A stretch of 64,000 bases of DNA from Palsa-504 sp963818225 (GTDB lineage Bacteria; Actinomycetota; Actinomycetes; Streptosporangiales; Streptosporangiaceae): contig CAWFRO010000006.1 of NCBI GenBank assembly GCA_963818225.1, positions 62,001 to 126,000 of the forward strand, in the 5' to 3' direction. Positions 51,731 through 64,000 of the stretch are shown here, piece after piece. The position numbers and the translations under genes are program-made. The first letter of the stretch is position 1, and each line of letters opens with the position of its first letter. Under the pieces are notes generated by a model that saw only the letters and a program-made list of their open reading frames with translations, had not been told where the DNA came from and ran no database searches.

Positions 51731-53097
51731 ACGACATCATCGACGAACTCGCTTGGCGGGGCCTGCTCGCCGACACCACCGATATAGGCGAGCTGCGCAA
51801 GGCGCTGAGCTCCGGCCGGGTCACGTTCTACGCCGGCTTCGATCCCACGGCGCCGGGCCTGCACATCGGCAACCTGGCGCTGTTGCTGACCATGCGCCGG
51901 CTGCAGCTCGCCGGCCACCGGCCGATCGGGCTGGTCGGCGGCGCCACCGGGCTGATCGGCGATCCGAGCGGCAAGTCGGCCGAGCGGGTGCTGAACCCGC
52001 GCGAGCTGGTGGGGCAGTGGGTGGACCGGATCCGCGGCGAGGTGTCCAGGTTCCTCGACTTCGACGCGGGTGAGTCGAGCGCGCTGATCGCGAGCAACCT
52101 GGAGTGGACCGGGCCGATGCCCGTGCTCGACTTCCTGCGCGACATCGGCAAGCACTTCTCGGTCAACCGCATGCTGGACCGGGAGTCGGTGAAGGCCAGG
52201 CTTGAGGCGGGCGGGATCAGCTTCACCGAGTTCAGCTACCAGCTCCTGCAGGCCATGGACTTCCTGGAGCTGAACCGGCGCTACGGGTGCACCCTGCAGC
52301 TCGGCGGCAGCGACCAGTGGGGCAACCTGGTCGCGGGGGTCGACCTGATCAGGCGCGTCGAAGGCGCGACCGTTCACGCCCTGGCCATCCCGCTGATCAC
52401 CAAGGCGGACGGGACCAAGTACGGCAAGACCGAGGGCGGCGCGATCTGGGTCAGCCCCGACCTGATGTCGCCGTACGCGTTCTACCAGTTCTGGCTCAAC
52501 GTGGCCGACGCTGAGGTGCCCGGCCTCCTGCGGGTGTACAGCTTCAGATCCCGCGCGGAGATCGAGGCGCTGGAGCGGGACAGCGCCGCGCACCCGGCCG
52601 TCCGGGCGGGCCAGCGCGCGCTGGCTGAAGAGCTCACCACGCTGGTGCACGGTGCGGAAGAGACCCGCCGCGCCATAGCCGCCAGCCAGGCCCTGTTCGG
52701 CCAGGGGGAGCTGTCAGCGGTGGACGAGCGGACCCTTCAGGCCGCGAAGGCCGAAGTCCCCTCCGCGGACGTGAACATCACCGTCGAGGCCGGAAAGGTA
52801 AGGATCGCTGCGCCGGCCGGGGCGGCCGAGGTCGCTGACCGGGAGACCGGCGAGGGCGGAGCTCTGCCTTCTGTCGCCGATCTGATGGTCCGGACCAAGA
52901 TCGTGCCGAGCAAGTCGGCCGCCCGGCGGGCGATCGCTGAAGGCGGCGCTTACCTGAACAACCGGAAAGTGACGGACGTGGATGCCGCCCCGACCGCCGA
53001 TGATCTGCTCTGCGGGCGCTTCCTGATTCTGCGCCGGGGCAAGCGAACCGTTGGCGCGGTGGAGGTTGTCGGCGCCGATCGGCAGCCCGCCGGATAG
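51727..53097 (+). CDS. tyrS: Tyrosyl-tRNA synthetase
   Basis: The 456-residue class I enzyme has HIGN (46-49) in FDPTAPGLHIGNLALL, the tyrosine pocket FTEFSYQLLQAMDFLELNRRYGCTLQLGGSDQWGN, KYGKT (231-235) as the KMSKS equivalent, and a C-terminal S4 RNA-binding domain (VPSKSAARRAIAEGGAYLNNRKVTD). GTG at 51727 overlaps the glycosylase stop; the frame from 51619 is that gene's shadow. No T-box leader is present. The rrn operon lies downstream on the same strand. Confidence 0.96.
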   Translation: MNDIIDELAWRGLLADTTDIGELRKALSSGRVTFYAGFDPTAPGLHIGNLALLLTMRRLQLAGHRPIGLVGGATGLIGDPSGKSAERVLNPRELVGQWVDRIRGEVSRFLDFDAGESSALIASNLEWTGPMPVLDFLRDIGKHFSVNRMLDRESVKARLEAGGISFTEFSYQLLQAMDFLELNRRYGCTLQLGGSDQWGNLVAGVDLIRRVEGATVHALAIPLITKADGTKYGKTEGGAIWVSPDLMSPYAFYQFWLNVADAEVPGLLRVYSFRSRAEIEALERDSAAHPAVRAGQRALAEELTTLVHGAEETRRAIAASQALFGQGELSAVDERTLQAAKAEVPSADVNITVEAGKVRIAAPAGAAEVADRETGEGGALPSVADLMVRTKIVPSKSAARRAIAEGGAYLNNRKVTDVDAAPTADDLLCGRFLILRRGKRTVGAVEVVGADRQPAG

Positions 53098-53669
53098 AGC
53101 TCGCCGCCACTGGCGGGCCCTTAGCCTGCGCGTGACGGTCGCCGCGCTCGCTAAGGGGCCCAGCGGAGCTCCAGGCCGCGCGTGCCTCGTTATCTGCGGA
53201 CCGGCGTCCCCTCCTCCTCACCACGCGGTGTCGCGCGGGCTCTGTGGCCTTCCACGCCCTGTCGTCGCCGCGCCGCCGGGTCTCCCGCGCCGCCGGGTCT
53301 CCCGCGGCGGCCCGCGGCTCCCTGCCGCCCAACTCGTCACCGGCCCAGGACGGAGCGCGCTCCCGCCAGCTCGATGGGAAATCAGCTCCCCATACCGGTC
53401 AGTGGTCCATCGCGCCGGCCATAACCGGCTCAAGGTCCATCGGGTCTGCTGGCGCTGCCCTCGGGGTGCCTCGGTGGCATCGAGAACGGTACGACACAGG
53501 CCCGCTCGTGCTTATCTCAGGCGGTACGCACGGCCCTGACAGGCCATGATCCGCGGCCGCTAGCCGGTCTCCGCTGCGCGTTCACCCACCCGAGTCAGGT
53601 GGATACTGTGCGTAATTTCTCCATCACACGGCGTCTGACCTGGGTTAACGAGAAGTTTCGCGATTCGAT
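53098..53669. other. Region between tyrS and the rrn promoters
   Basis: About 570 nt with several short overlapping frames on both strands but no family resemblance, ribosome site or conserved pattern. It contains a short repeat of cgccgccgggtctcccgcg (about 53270-53300, two copies). I see no gene here. Confidence 0.5.
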
Positions 53670-53698
53670 TTGACGAAGGCGTGCAGCCCCCTTAGAGT
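53670..53698 (+). promoter_or_regulatory. rrn promoter P1
   Basis: TTGACG (53670-53675), 17-nt spacer and TAGAGT (53693-53698), close to the sigma-70/HrdB consensus. It lies about 440 nt before 16S. The downstream leader to 53860 holds the second promoter. Confidence 0.8.
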
Positions 53699-53860
53699 TC
53701 ATCTTGCCCCGAGGGGATGGATGCGAAAGCGCCAGGTCCCGGGGAGCCACCAGGAAGCCCCTGAAGCCAGGGCCTTCGCGCTGTCCGCGGAGGTCTCCAG
53801 CCTAGGTCGCCCTGGGGGTCTGGGCAGGATCACCAGCCGACAAAGTTCTAACGGACTAAG

Positions 53861-53889
53861 TTGACGAAGCGGATCCGGTCTGGTAAGTT
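53861..53889 (+). promoter_or_regulatory. rrn promoter P2
   Basis: TTGACG (53861-53866), exactly 17 nt, TAAGTT (53884-53889). Tandem strong promoters are usual for actinobacterial rrn operons. The leader contains a hairpin around 54096-54127 (aacaatccgc and gcggttgtt arms) just before 16S, probably used in processing. Confidence 0.8.
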
Positions 53890-54135
53890 AAAACGGTTGC
53901 CCTGGAAGCGGATGAGAGTCCGCCGAAGGTGTGCGCCCGCTCCTTGAGAACTCAACAGCGTGCTAAAAGCCAGTGCACAAAGCACAAAACCCCGTCAGTG
54001 GGGCGGCTCCGTATTCGTACGGGACTGACCTCACTAACGGCGCCATGATCGCTTCCGGGTCGGCTGCAAGGTCGTCGCGGAGGCACTCTCAAGTCAACAA
54101 TCCGCTCTGCGTAAGCAGGCGGTTGTTAATAAACA

Positions 54136-59161
<5,026 letters not shown>

Positions 59162-59177
59162 TACTCTTTTTGATGTT

Positions 59178-59208
59178 TCGCGTCCACTATGCGGTTCCCG
59201 AGATACGG
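59178..59208 (+). other. 23S processing stem, 3' arm
   Basis: Complement of 55918-55948 (15 perfect pairs, then G-U containing extension), located between 23S and 5S. Confidence 0.85.
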
Positions 59209-59259
59209 TCGCCAGGCAGGTTCCCCTCGCGAGAGGGGCGCCGGTGACATCTCAATAGA

Positions 59260-59377
59260 GTTTCGGCGGTTATAGCGAAGGGGAAACACCCGGTCCCATC
59301 CCGAACCCGGAAGTTAAGCCCTTCAGCGCCGATGGTACTGCGCGGGGGACCGCGTGGGAGAGTAGGACACCGCCGGA
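59260..59377 (+). rRNA. rrf: 5S ribosomal RNA
   Basis: gtttcggcggttatagcgaag pairs at its start with accgccggac at the end; the internal cccatcccgaacccggaagttaag is the universal 5S loop region. About 118 nt. Sits 100 nt after 23S. Confidence 0.96.
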
Positions 59378-59384
59378 CATGTTT

Positions 59385-59423
59385 GAAGAGGGTCGCTCCC
59401 GATGAGGTTGAGCGGCCCTCTTC
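59385..59423 (+). terminator. rrn operon terminator
   Basis: Arms GAAGAGGGTCGCTC (59385-59398) and GAGCGGCCCTCTTC (59410-59423) form a 14-bp stem with one G-U pair and an 11-nt loop, followed by gcttgtct. Confidence 0.88.
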
Positions 59424-59468
59424 GCTTGTCTGGATACTGTGGTGGGCAGATGCTGGAGGTTGGTTGGC

Positions 59469-61387
59469 GTGGCTGAGGGACGCGAAATGCCCAAAGACCG
59501 CGGCGTAGGCACCGGTGGCCGTAAGAGCGGTACCCGGACTGGCGGCGGCACACCGAAGACAGGCCGTCCGGCCTCCGGCGCGGCGAAGGCTCCGCGCTGG
59601 AGCCCACGGCCAGCCGGAAGCGGCGGGCCGGCGGCTTCTGGCCGTGGGCGGCCTGCCCCCAAGTGGGACAGGCCAGAACCGCGAACCAGCCGGGACGGGC
59701 AGGATTCGCGTCCTGGCCGCGGCGCTGCGGCTCGTGATGGTGCGGGCCGTGATGGTGCGGCGGGCGATGGCTCGCAACGCACGTCGCGGCCCCCGGCCAC
59801 CGACAGGCCGCGCCGGTCATCGGCGCCAGGTCGCGACCGCGATTCTGCACCAGGCGGCACGGGAGAGAACCGCCGAGCAGCACGTCCCCCTGCGGCTGGC
59901 GGAAGCTCCCGTTCCGGCCGGCCTTCGGGTGGCGATGGAGATCGCCGAGGCCCACGTCCGCCCGCAGGCGACTGGAGCCCCCGTACCACGCGGCCATCAA
60001 CCGGCGACGGTCCCCGCCGTACCGGACGTCCCCCCGCAGCCGACGGGAGTCCCCGTACCGGCCGGCCCTCGGGTGGCGATGGAAACCGCCGAGGCCCACG
60101 TTCCCCCGCAGGCGACTGGAGCCCCCGTACCACGCGGCCATCGACCGGCGACGGTCCCCGCCGTACCGGACGTCCCCCCACAGCCGACCGGAGCCCCCGC
60201 ACCGCACGGCCATCAACCGGCGACGGTCCGGGCCGCCCGTCAGCGACCGGTGACCAGCGTCGTACCGGCCGGCCGCCTCGTGCTGGCTCCGGCGGGGGCG
60301 CGGGCGCCCGGACCTTCCGCGGGGATGGGCCGCCGCGCACCAGCGGGCGCCCAGCCGGGGGAGAGGCCAGCTTCGAGCGAGAGACCCGGCCGCGTCCCGC
60401 AGAGGGCCGGGAGCGGCGAGGGCCCGCCAGCGGCGGACGCCGGCCGTGGCATGAGACCCCGGGCCGCCCGGCGCGCCCGGATCGCGCACGAGGCGGCGAC
60501 CGGTCGCCGGAACGCCGGGCGGGCAACTGGTCCCGGCCCGGGACTGACCAGGCCCCAGGCCGCGGTCCCCGGTTCCCGCGGCCCGACGGAGAAGGCGCCG
60601 CGCACCGGCCGCAGGACAGCGGTCGTCTCCGCCTCCCGGACAGCATCACCCCGCAGCAACTCGATCCTGACGCACGGGCCCAGCTGAATAGCCTGCCGAA
60701 CGACCTGGCCGACACCGTGGCCCGTTACCTGGTGGCCGCGAGCATGGCCGAGGATCCCGAGCGGGGCTATGAGTATGCCCAGGCCGCCCGGCGCCTCGCC
60801 GCCCGTGTCGGCGTGGTCAGGGAGGTATCTGGGATCGCCGCGTACCAGACCAGCCGATGGGCCGAGGCGCTGTCGGAGCTCCGGGCTGCGCGCCGCCTGA
60901 CCGGCCGCGAGGATTACCTGCCCGTGATGGCCGACTCCGAGCGCGCACTCGGCCGGCTGGACCGGGCGCTGGCCCTGATCCGCGAGGCCGACACCAGCAT
61001 GCTCGAGCGGGCCGCTCAGATCGAGCTTCGTATCGTCGAATCCGGCATCCGCCGGGACCAGGGGCTCGCCGAGGCAGCGGTGATTGCGCTGCAGGTACCC
61101 GAGCTGACCAGCGGCCGGCTGCGGCCCTGGTCCGCCCGGCTGTTCTACGCGTATGCCGTTGCGCTGCTCGCCGCCGGCCGGACCGAGGAGGCCAGGGACG
61201 CGTTCGCCCGGGCCGCTGCGGCTGACCCCGACGGGGAGACCGACGCGGCCGACCGCCTGGATGAGCTTGACGGCATCGAATTCGAGGATCTGGCCGAACG
61301 ACGACGGACGAGGACGAGGCCGAGGACGAGGACGAGGACCTTGCCGGAGCCGAGGACCAGGACGAGGCCGAACACGACCCCGCCTGA
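59469..61387 (+). CDS. TPR-like protein with long repetitive disordered N-terminus, apparent 3' frameshift
   Basis: After a GTG start (ggagg 8 nt upstream) come about 390 residues rich in Arg, Pro, Gly and Ser with a 48-residue direct repeat, then a helical tetratricopeptide-like domain (LPNDLADTVARYLVAASMAEDPERGYEYAQAARRLAARVGVVREVSGIAAYQTSRWAEALSELRAARRLTG...). After EFEDLAE (61295) the frame becomes Arg/Thr-rich and would run to 62147, antisense through the SDR gene. In the next frame the same DNA reads DEDEAEDEDEDLAGAEDQDEAEHDPA and stops at 61385-61387, the acidic tail expected. One base is probably missing near 61296-61310. Similar TPR proteins are conserved in actinobacteria without a defined role. 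Confidence 0.8.
59919..60240 (+). repeat. 144-bp in-frame direct repeats in the TPR gene
   Basis: The block starting tcgggtggcgatgg at 59925 recurs at 60069, exactly 144 bp (48 codons) apart, with a partial third copy to about 60240. It encodes RPSGGDG(D/N)RRGPR(P/S)PAGDWSPRTTRPSTGDGPRRTGRPP. Copy-number change would keep the frame. Confidence 0.85.
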
Positions 61388-61418
61388 TGAGGCCGACGGC
61401 CGTCCTCCGGCTGGCGGC

Positions 61419-62105
61419 CTACCAGGCGAGTTCGTCCTCGTTCTCCTGGAAGGTGCCGGTGGGGCCGTCTTTGCCGATGGTGGCCATGCGCACGATGACC
61501 TCTGCGCCCTTCTCGACCGGCTGGCCAGCCCCGCTGATGGGAGTGAGTTCGGTGGCGGTGAAGCCAGGCTCCACCGCATTGAACTTGATGTGCGGGTGGG
61601 CCTTTGCGTACTGGACGGTGAGCATCGAGACGGCGGCCTTGCTCGCGCCGTAGATGATCGAGGGGTAGTGGAACTGGCGCCGCTCAGGATTGGTTACGGC
61701 CCAGAACGACCCGAGGGCGCTGGAGACGTTGACCACGACCGGGTTGTCGGACTTCTCCAGCAGCGGCAGCGCGGCCTGGGTGACACGGATGACACCGATG
61801 GCGTTGGTGTCGAATACCCGGAGCGCCTCCGGCCCGCCGACCGGGGCGGCGGAGCTGACCCCGGCGTTGTTGACGAGCACGTCCAGGTGGCCCTCGCGTT
61901 CGGCGATGACACCGAGAGCGGCCGTGACCGACGCGTCGTCGGTCACGTCGAGCTGCACGAAACGGCCGCCGAGCTCGGACGCTGCCGCCTCTCCTCGGCC
62001 GACGTCACGCGCCCCCAGATAGACGGTGTGTCCGTGCTTGATCAGCTGGCGGGCAGTTTCGTAGCCGAGGCCCTTGTTGGCTCCGGTGATGAGGGTCACC
62101 GTCAT
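61419..62105 (-). CDS. Short-chain dehydrogenase/reductase
   Basis: The 228-residue classical SDR has the cofactor motif TGANKGLG (7-14), NNAG (79-82), catalytic S129, Y152 and K156 (YGASK). ATG at 62105 is preceded by aaaggag at 8 nt; a longer frame to 62261 overlaps the divergent regulator. It is divergent from an MmyB-type regulator, a pairing seen often in actinobacteria where the regulator controls the SDR. Substrate unknown. Confidence 0.93.
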   Translation of the reverse strand: MTVTLITGANKGLGYETARQLIKHGHTVYLGARDVGRGEAAASELGGRFVQLDVTDDASVTAALGVIAEREGHLDVLVNNAGVSSAAPVGGPEALRVFDTNAIGVIRVTQAALPLLEKSDNPVVVNVSSALGSFWAVTNPERRQFHYPSIIYGASKAAVSMLTVQYAKAHPHIKFNAVEPGFTATELTPISGAGQPVEKGAEVIVRMATIGKDGPTGTFQENEDELAW

Positions 62106-62247
62106 GCGCGGTACTCCTTTGTTGCTGGCCGTGGCGGCACATTGTGATCTCACTCTCGGCCATCCAGGGCCGGACAGCCAGTGCTCTGCGGATCCTGGGA
62201 GCAAGAGGGTCAGGCTGGCCACAATCCGCACCGGTAGCCTGACGGGC

Positions 62248-63102
62248 ATGAGCGAGGGCAACCTGCTGGGCGGCTACTTGCGGGCTCGGCGTGCGCTCGT
62301 ACGGCCCGGCCGCGTGGGCCTGCCCGACCACGGCGTGCGGCGCGTCAATGGGCTGCGGCGCGAGGAGGTCGCCATGCTCGCCGGCATCAGCGCCGACTAC
62401 TACCTCCGGCTCGAGCAGGGCCGCGACCACAATCCGTCCATCCAGGTCCTCGAGGCCCTCGCCCGTGTCCTCCAGCTCGATCAGGCCGCGACCGACTACC
62501 TCATCAGCCTGGCTGCCCCGCAGCCCCGGCAGCGGCGCCGGCGCCCCAAGCGCGAGATCGTGCCGGACGGTGTGCGGCAGCTGCTCGACGTCCTGAGCCT
62601 GCCCGCGTTCGTCGAGGGCCGGTACTTCGATGTCCTGGCCTCCAACCGGTTCGCCTACGCGCTGTCCCCCAACCTGCAGGCCGGCAAGAATCGGCTCCGG
62701 GCCGTGTTCCTGGACCCCGCCGAGCAAGCGCTGTATCCGCACTGGGACCAGGCCGCTGCCGGGCTGGTCGCCGGGTTCCGGCAATCCGTCGGCAACGACG
62801 TCGACGACCCGGGATTCGTGCAGCTGGTCGGCGAGCTCTCGCTGTCGAGCGAGCGATTCCGCCAGCTCTGGGCCCGGCATGACGTCCAGGCCTTCGAGAG
62901 TGCGGCGGTTCCCTTCAACCATCCTCAGGTGGGAGAGCTCGTGCTCGGCCGGGAGAAGCTGGCGATCAAGGCCACCTCCGGCCAGCTGCTCGTCATCTAC
63001 CACGCCGAGCCCGGTAGCGGCAGCGCCGAGAAGCTGGCTCTCCTGGCCTCCCTGGCCAGCTCCACTGAAGCGGACGCCGGCGACGCCGTGTACCAGGGCT
63101 GA
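62248..63102 (+). CDS. Helix-turn-helix regulator with MmyB-like ligand-binding domain
   Basis: The 284-residue protein has an N-terminal XRE HTH (about 5-78, GLRREEVAMLAGISADYYLRLEQGRDHNPSIQVLEALARVL) and the MmyB-like PAS-type domain (about 105-270, LPAFVEGRYFDVLASNRFAYALSPN, WARHDVQAFESAAVPFNHPQVGELVLGREKLAIKATSGQLLVIYHAEPGSGSAEKLALLASL). ATG at 62248 fits the family; the frame from 62074 overlaps the SDR start. It is divergent from the SDR gene, its probable target. Confidence 0.92.
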   Translation: MSEGNLLGGYLRARRALVRPGRVGLPDHGVRRVNGLRREEVAMLAGISADYYLRLEQGRDHNPSIQVLEALARVLQLDQAATDYLISLAAPQPRQRRRRPKREIVPDGVRQLLDVLSLPAFVEGRYFDVLASNRFAYALSPNLQAGKNRLRAVFLDPAEQALYPHWDQAAAGLVAGFRQSVGNDVDDPGFVQLVGELSLSSERFRQLWARHDVQAFESAAVPFNHPQVGELVLGREKLAIKATSGQLLVIYHAEPGSGSAEKLALLASLASSTEADAGDAVYQG

Positions 63103-63119
63103 CGCCCCCATAGCAGCGG

Positions 63120-64000
63120 TCAGGGCGCGGCTGGGCCGAACGTCCGCAGGACCAGCCCGGTACGCGGCTTGGGGCCAAACGACGTGGACTTGCGCGGCAC
63201 CCGCTCGCCCTGCGCGGCGATCTGGATGACGGACTCGAACGAGGGCGCGTTGCAGATGACGGCGGTCGCCCCGGTGCCTGCCGCCGCGCTCACCGCATCG
63301 GCGGCGTCATGATTGACCAATACGTCGCGCTCGCTGTCGGCGATGCCCCATAGGCGGCCGATCAGCAGCTGCTGCATCACCGACGCGTCCAGGCGCTGCC
63401 ACGCCGCCGAGGCGCCGGCCGGCATCGACGCTGCGACCTGCACCGGGTCCGGCTGGCTGAGCAGCCAGAATCCGGGCGCTGCCGCGGAACCTCCGGCGAG
63501 CAGGAACGCGGTTCCGTCCTGCCCGGCCGCGGCCAGGCACTCCAACGCACGAGCAAGGGCCCAGCCGGCGGGCAGCTCCTGGACGGTGAACGCGGCCTTG
63601 GCCAGCTCGGCCGCGCGCTCGGGCGGCAGGCCCGGCAGCACCCGGTGGATCGCGCCCAGCCGGGGCGGGTAGGCGTCGGAGTCGACCAGGAACGCCATCC
63701 CGTAGTCCCATGGCCCGGCGCCGTGGCCGGCTGCCCGCATCTCGGCCTGCAGGTCCAGGTAAGCGGCGTACCGGTGGTGGCCGTCAGCGATCAGGGCGCG
63801 TCGTCCGGCCAGGTCGGCGGCGATGGCCGCCTGCTCGCTGGCATCGTCCAGCCGCCACAGCCGGTGGGTCACGCCGTCCTCGGTTGAGATCGACACCAGC
63901 GGCGCGCGTTCGGCTGCCACCGCATCGACGGTCTCGGTCGCGGCGCCAGCGTCCTTGCCGTCGTAGATGAGGAAGATCGGCTCGAGGTTGGCCTGCGTCG
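63120..64000 (-). CDS. DUF1015 family protein (N-terminus beyond window)
   Basis: The frame is open from the window edge to a stop at 63120 (about 292 residues seen). It contains IFLIYDGKDAGAATETVDAVA, VTHRLWRL, LIADGHHRYAAYLDLQAEM and PWDYGMAFLVDSD, the DUF1015 (COG4198) signature. Family function is not established. Convergent with the HTH gene, 17 nt apart. Confidence 0.9.
   Translation of the reverse strand, partial: TQANLEPIFLIYDGKDAGAATETVDAVAAERAPLVSISTEDGVTHRLWRLDDASEQAAIAADLAGRRALIADGHHRYAAYLDLQAEMRAAGHGAGPWDYGMAFLVDSDAYPPRLGAIHRVLPGLPPERAAELAKAAFTVQELPAGWALARALECLAAAGQDGTAFLLAGGSAAAPGFWLLSQPDPVQVAASMPAGASAAWQRLDASVMQQLLIGRLWGIADSERDVLVNHDAADAVSAAAGTGATAVICNAPSFESVIQIAAQGERVPRKSTSFGPKPRTGLVLRTFGPAAP

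Noticed and set aside
53051..53549. Small ORFs between tyrS and rrn
   Set aside because: Overlapping frames on both strands, Arg/Pro-rich, no ribosome sites or resemblance.
59270..60715. Long minus-strand frames opposite the TPR gene N-terminus
   Set aside because: They mirror the low-complexity, GC-rich repeats of the real gene and lack starts with ribosome sites or domains; one also crosses the 5S gene.

Overview
The window is about 64 kb of very GC-rich DNA from an actinobacterium. Markers are XRE/DUF5753 and DUF397 regulators, a SAV2177-type methyltransferase, DUF5302, abundant GTG starts, a DrrAB-type ABC pair and an actinobacterial rrn operon without spacer tRNAs. The 16S text looks most like the Streptosporangiales/Streptomycetales side of the phylum; I cannot place it more exactly by eye.

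Layout. 0-9 kb: a spermidine-synthase-like protein, a DUF5302 protein, a whiJ/abaA-like regulatory cluster (RsbW-like ATPase, two XRE-DUF5753 regulators, one frameshifted DUF397 partner), an aldo/keto reductase and a secreted trypsin-like protease. 9-14 kb: AraC regulator, DUF2000 and quinone reductase, a zinc-ribbon membrane protein, a TSUP transporter, a SAV2177 methyltransferase and a HIT protein. 14-21 kb: an envelope-glycan-like module (methyltransferase, two large multi-pass membrane proteins, GT2, UDP-glucuronate-decarboxylase-like epimerase). 21-24 kb: a MarR regulator and a DrrAB-type ABC exporter with palindromic operators. 24-32 kb: translation core (infC with an ATC start, rpmI, rplT, TrmH-type methyltransferase, orphan PAS kinase, pheS, pheT).

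32-38 kb is the unusual part. After an MFS exporter come 13 tandem copies of a unit of about 67 bp. Read on the minus strand, every copy carries a Shine-Dalgarno sequence and the same seven-codon ORF, MRDTNWT-stop. Read on the plus strand, every copy carries a four-tract G-quadruplex motif. The array diverges from two tandem diguanylate cyclase genes, the second of which is frameshifted.

38-53 kb: the arginine pathway argC-argJ-argB-argD-argF-argR-argG with overlapping start/stop codons. argH lies 3.9 kb further on, behind a membrane protein, a fused tandem duplication of an unknown gene and a small membrane protein; it is followed by a 3-methyladenine glycosylase and tyrS. 53-59.4 kb: two strong promoters and 16S-23S-5S rRNA with a processing stem and terminator. 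59.4-64 kb: a TPR protein with a repetitive disordered N-terminus and an apparent late frameshift, a divergent SDR/helix-turn-helix pair, and a partial DUF1015 gene.

Three single-base-scale frameshifts (DUF397, second diguanylate cyclase, TPR protein) are inferred from homology and gene context. Sequence error cannot be separated from real decay without reads.
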